Shown: positions 62,040-62,499 of the stretch, piece by piece
Layout: each line of letters begins with the position of its first letter
Position numbering within the stretch: the first letter of the stretch is position 1
DNA from: an uncultured Saprospiraceae bacterium
Lineage (GTDB): Bacteria > Bacteroidota > Bacteroidia > Chitinophagales > Saprospiraceae
Reading direction: 5' to 3'
Length of the DNA stretch: 62,499 nt
NCBI GenBank assembly: GCA_937927575.1
Contig: CALBEE010000085.1
Span: forward strand, 1-62,499
Position numbers and translations under genes: made by a program
The notes under the pieces: model-generated
What the model saw: the letters and a program-made list of their open reading frames with translations, nothing else
What the model was told of the DNA's origin: nothing
Database searches by the model: none

Positions 62040-62499
62040 TTAATCTTCGTGTAATGAGTTGGCTGGGGTAATTCTTGCGGCTTGTATAGCAGGAAATAAG
62101 GCACATAACATCACTAAAACAATCATTATTAATGAAGAGTAACCAATCGCTCTATAGAACAGTGAATCTTCATACTCAGTGACATCAAGTAATGGTATTT
62201 GTATGACAAAGAAGATACCTATGGCAAGCGCAAAACCAGTAAGAATTAGCATCTCAATGATAAATTGTTTTGTAATGTCAAAACCACCTGCTCCCAAAGC
62301 TTGTCTTAGACCTATTTCAGCTTTTCTTTTATTGATGTTATACCATAATACACCGAATAGGCCTAAAGCTACATTGAGACACAAGAATATACATACACCC
62401 ATCAGTGCATACAAAAGTAACCAGCTATCCTCACTTGATTCTTTTTTCCTTTTATCTAATGATTGTATAATACTGCCTGTTGTTTTTGTAGTAGTATTC
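62040..62499 (-). CDS. FtsX/MacB-type ABC transporter permease, C-terminal fragment
   Basis: The frame is open to the window edge, so the N-terminus is outside. After a polar segment (KRKKESSEDSW) there are three membrane helices: LGVCIFLCLNVALGLFGVLW, IIEMLILTGFALAIGIFFVI and SLIMIVLVMLCALFPAIQAA (landmarks), with KRKAEIGLRQALGA between the first two and ARITPANSLHED at the end. This is the C-terminal FtsX domain of MacB-like permeases. Likely one of a tandem set of permease genes controlled by the downstream two-component system. Not a start at the TTG near 62414. Confidence 0.88.
   Translation of the reverse strand, partial: NTTTKTTGSIIQSLDKRKKESSEDSWLLLYALMGVCIFLCLNVALGLFGVLWYNINKRKAEIGLRQALGAGGFDITKQFIIEMLILTGFALAIGIFFVIQIPLLDVTEYEDSLFYRAIGYSSLIMIVLVMLCALFPAIQAARITPANSLHED

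Overview
This 62.5 kb window is an AT-rich chromosomal segment of a Bacteroidota bacterium, probably a free-living, glycan-degrading (perhaps marine) member such as Saprospiria or Flavobacteriia; the rank below phylum is my inference. Supporting signs are a SusC/SusD pair, several secreted proteins ending in type IX secretion (T9SS) sorting domains, many lipoproteins, and promoter elements of the Bacteroidota form TAnnTTTG. I see no tRNA, rRNA, insertion sequence, CRISPR array or phage gene. The window reads as ordinary core and accessory chromosome.

Layout. 1-6.3 kb: a methyltransferase 3' end, a BtuB-like TonB receptor, an octanucleotide repeat, an SDR protein, two lipoproteins, a DinB-type protein and a GNAT acetyltransferase. 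6.3-13.6 kb: a complete histidine operon on the minus strand, hisG-D-C-B-H-A-F-IE. It is preceded by a promoter, a 17-residue leader peptide with five His codons (four in a row) and an intrinsic terminator, which together form a his attenuator that gene calling would miss. 13.8-25.4 kb: a lipoprotein, a 971-aa heparinase II/III-like protein, a T9SS-type protein, a methyltransferase, outer-membrane proteins, a Gly-rich small membrane protein and a SulP anion transporter.

25.5-43.5 kb: a polysaccharide utilisation locus. Read along the minus strand it runs susC, susD, a glycan-binding lipoprotein, a GH16 with an N-terminal binding region, a second GH16 and a GH3 beta-glucosidase. A multi-modular T9SS protein lies upstream, followed by a divergent membrane regulator (sensor repeats, Y_Y_Y domain, LuxR-type HTH) and another T9SS protein. 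GH16 plus GH3 suggests laminarin or a related beta-1,3-glucan. An approximately 150-residue beta-rich module occurs six times across three proteins of the locus.

43.7-49.2 kb: glpD and galK overlap by 4 nt, followed by galE and a convergent glpK, so glycerol and galactose catabolism are joined. 49.4-53.9 kb: an arylsulfotransferase-like gene broken by one extra T in a 9-T run, a secreted protein sharing a domain with the 13.8 kb lipoprotein, and a divergent marR/hppD pair around a perfect 24-bp palindrome. 53.9-62.5 kb: a membrane protein, a GNAT-SRPBCC fusion, a YdiJ-like FAD/Fe-S oxidoreductase, a predicted barrel protein, a sigma-54 type two-component system and the 3' end of an FtsX/MacB-type permease.

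The strongest observations are the his attenuator, the MarR palindrome over the hppD promoter, the repeated module of the glucan locus, the glpD-galK coupling and the homopolymer frameshift.
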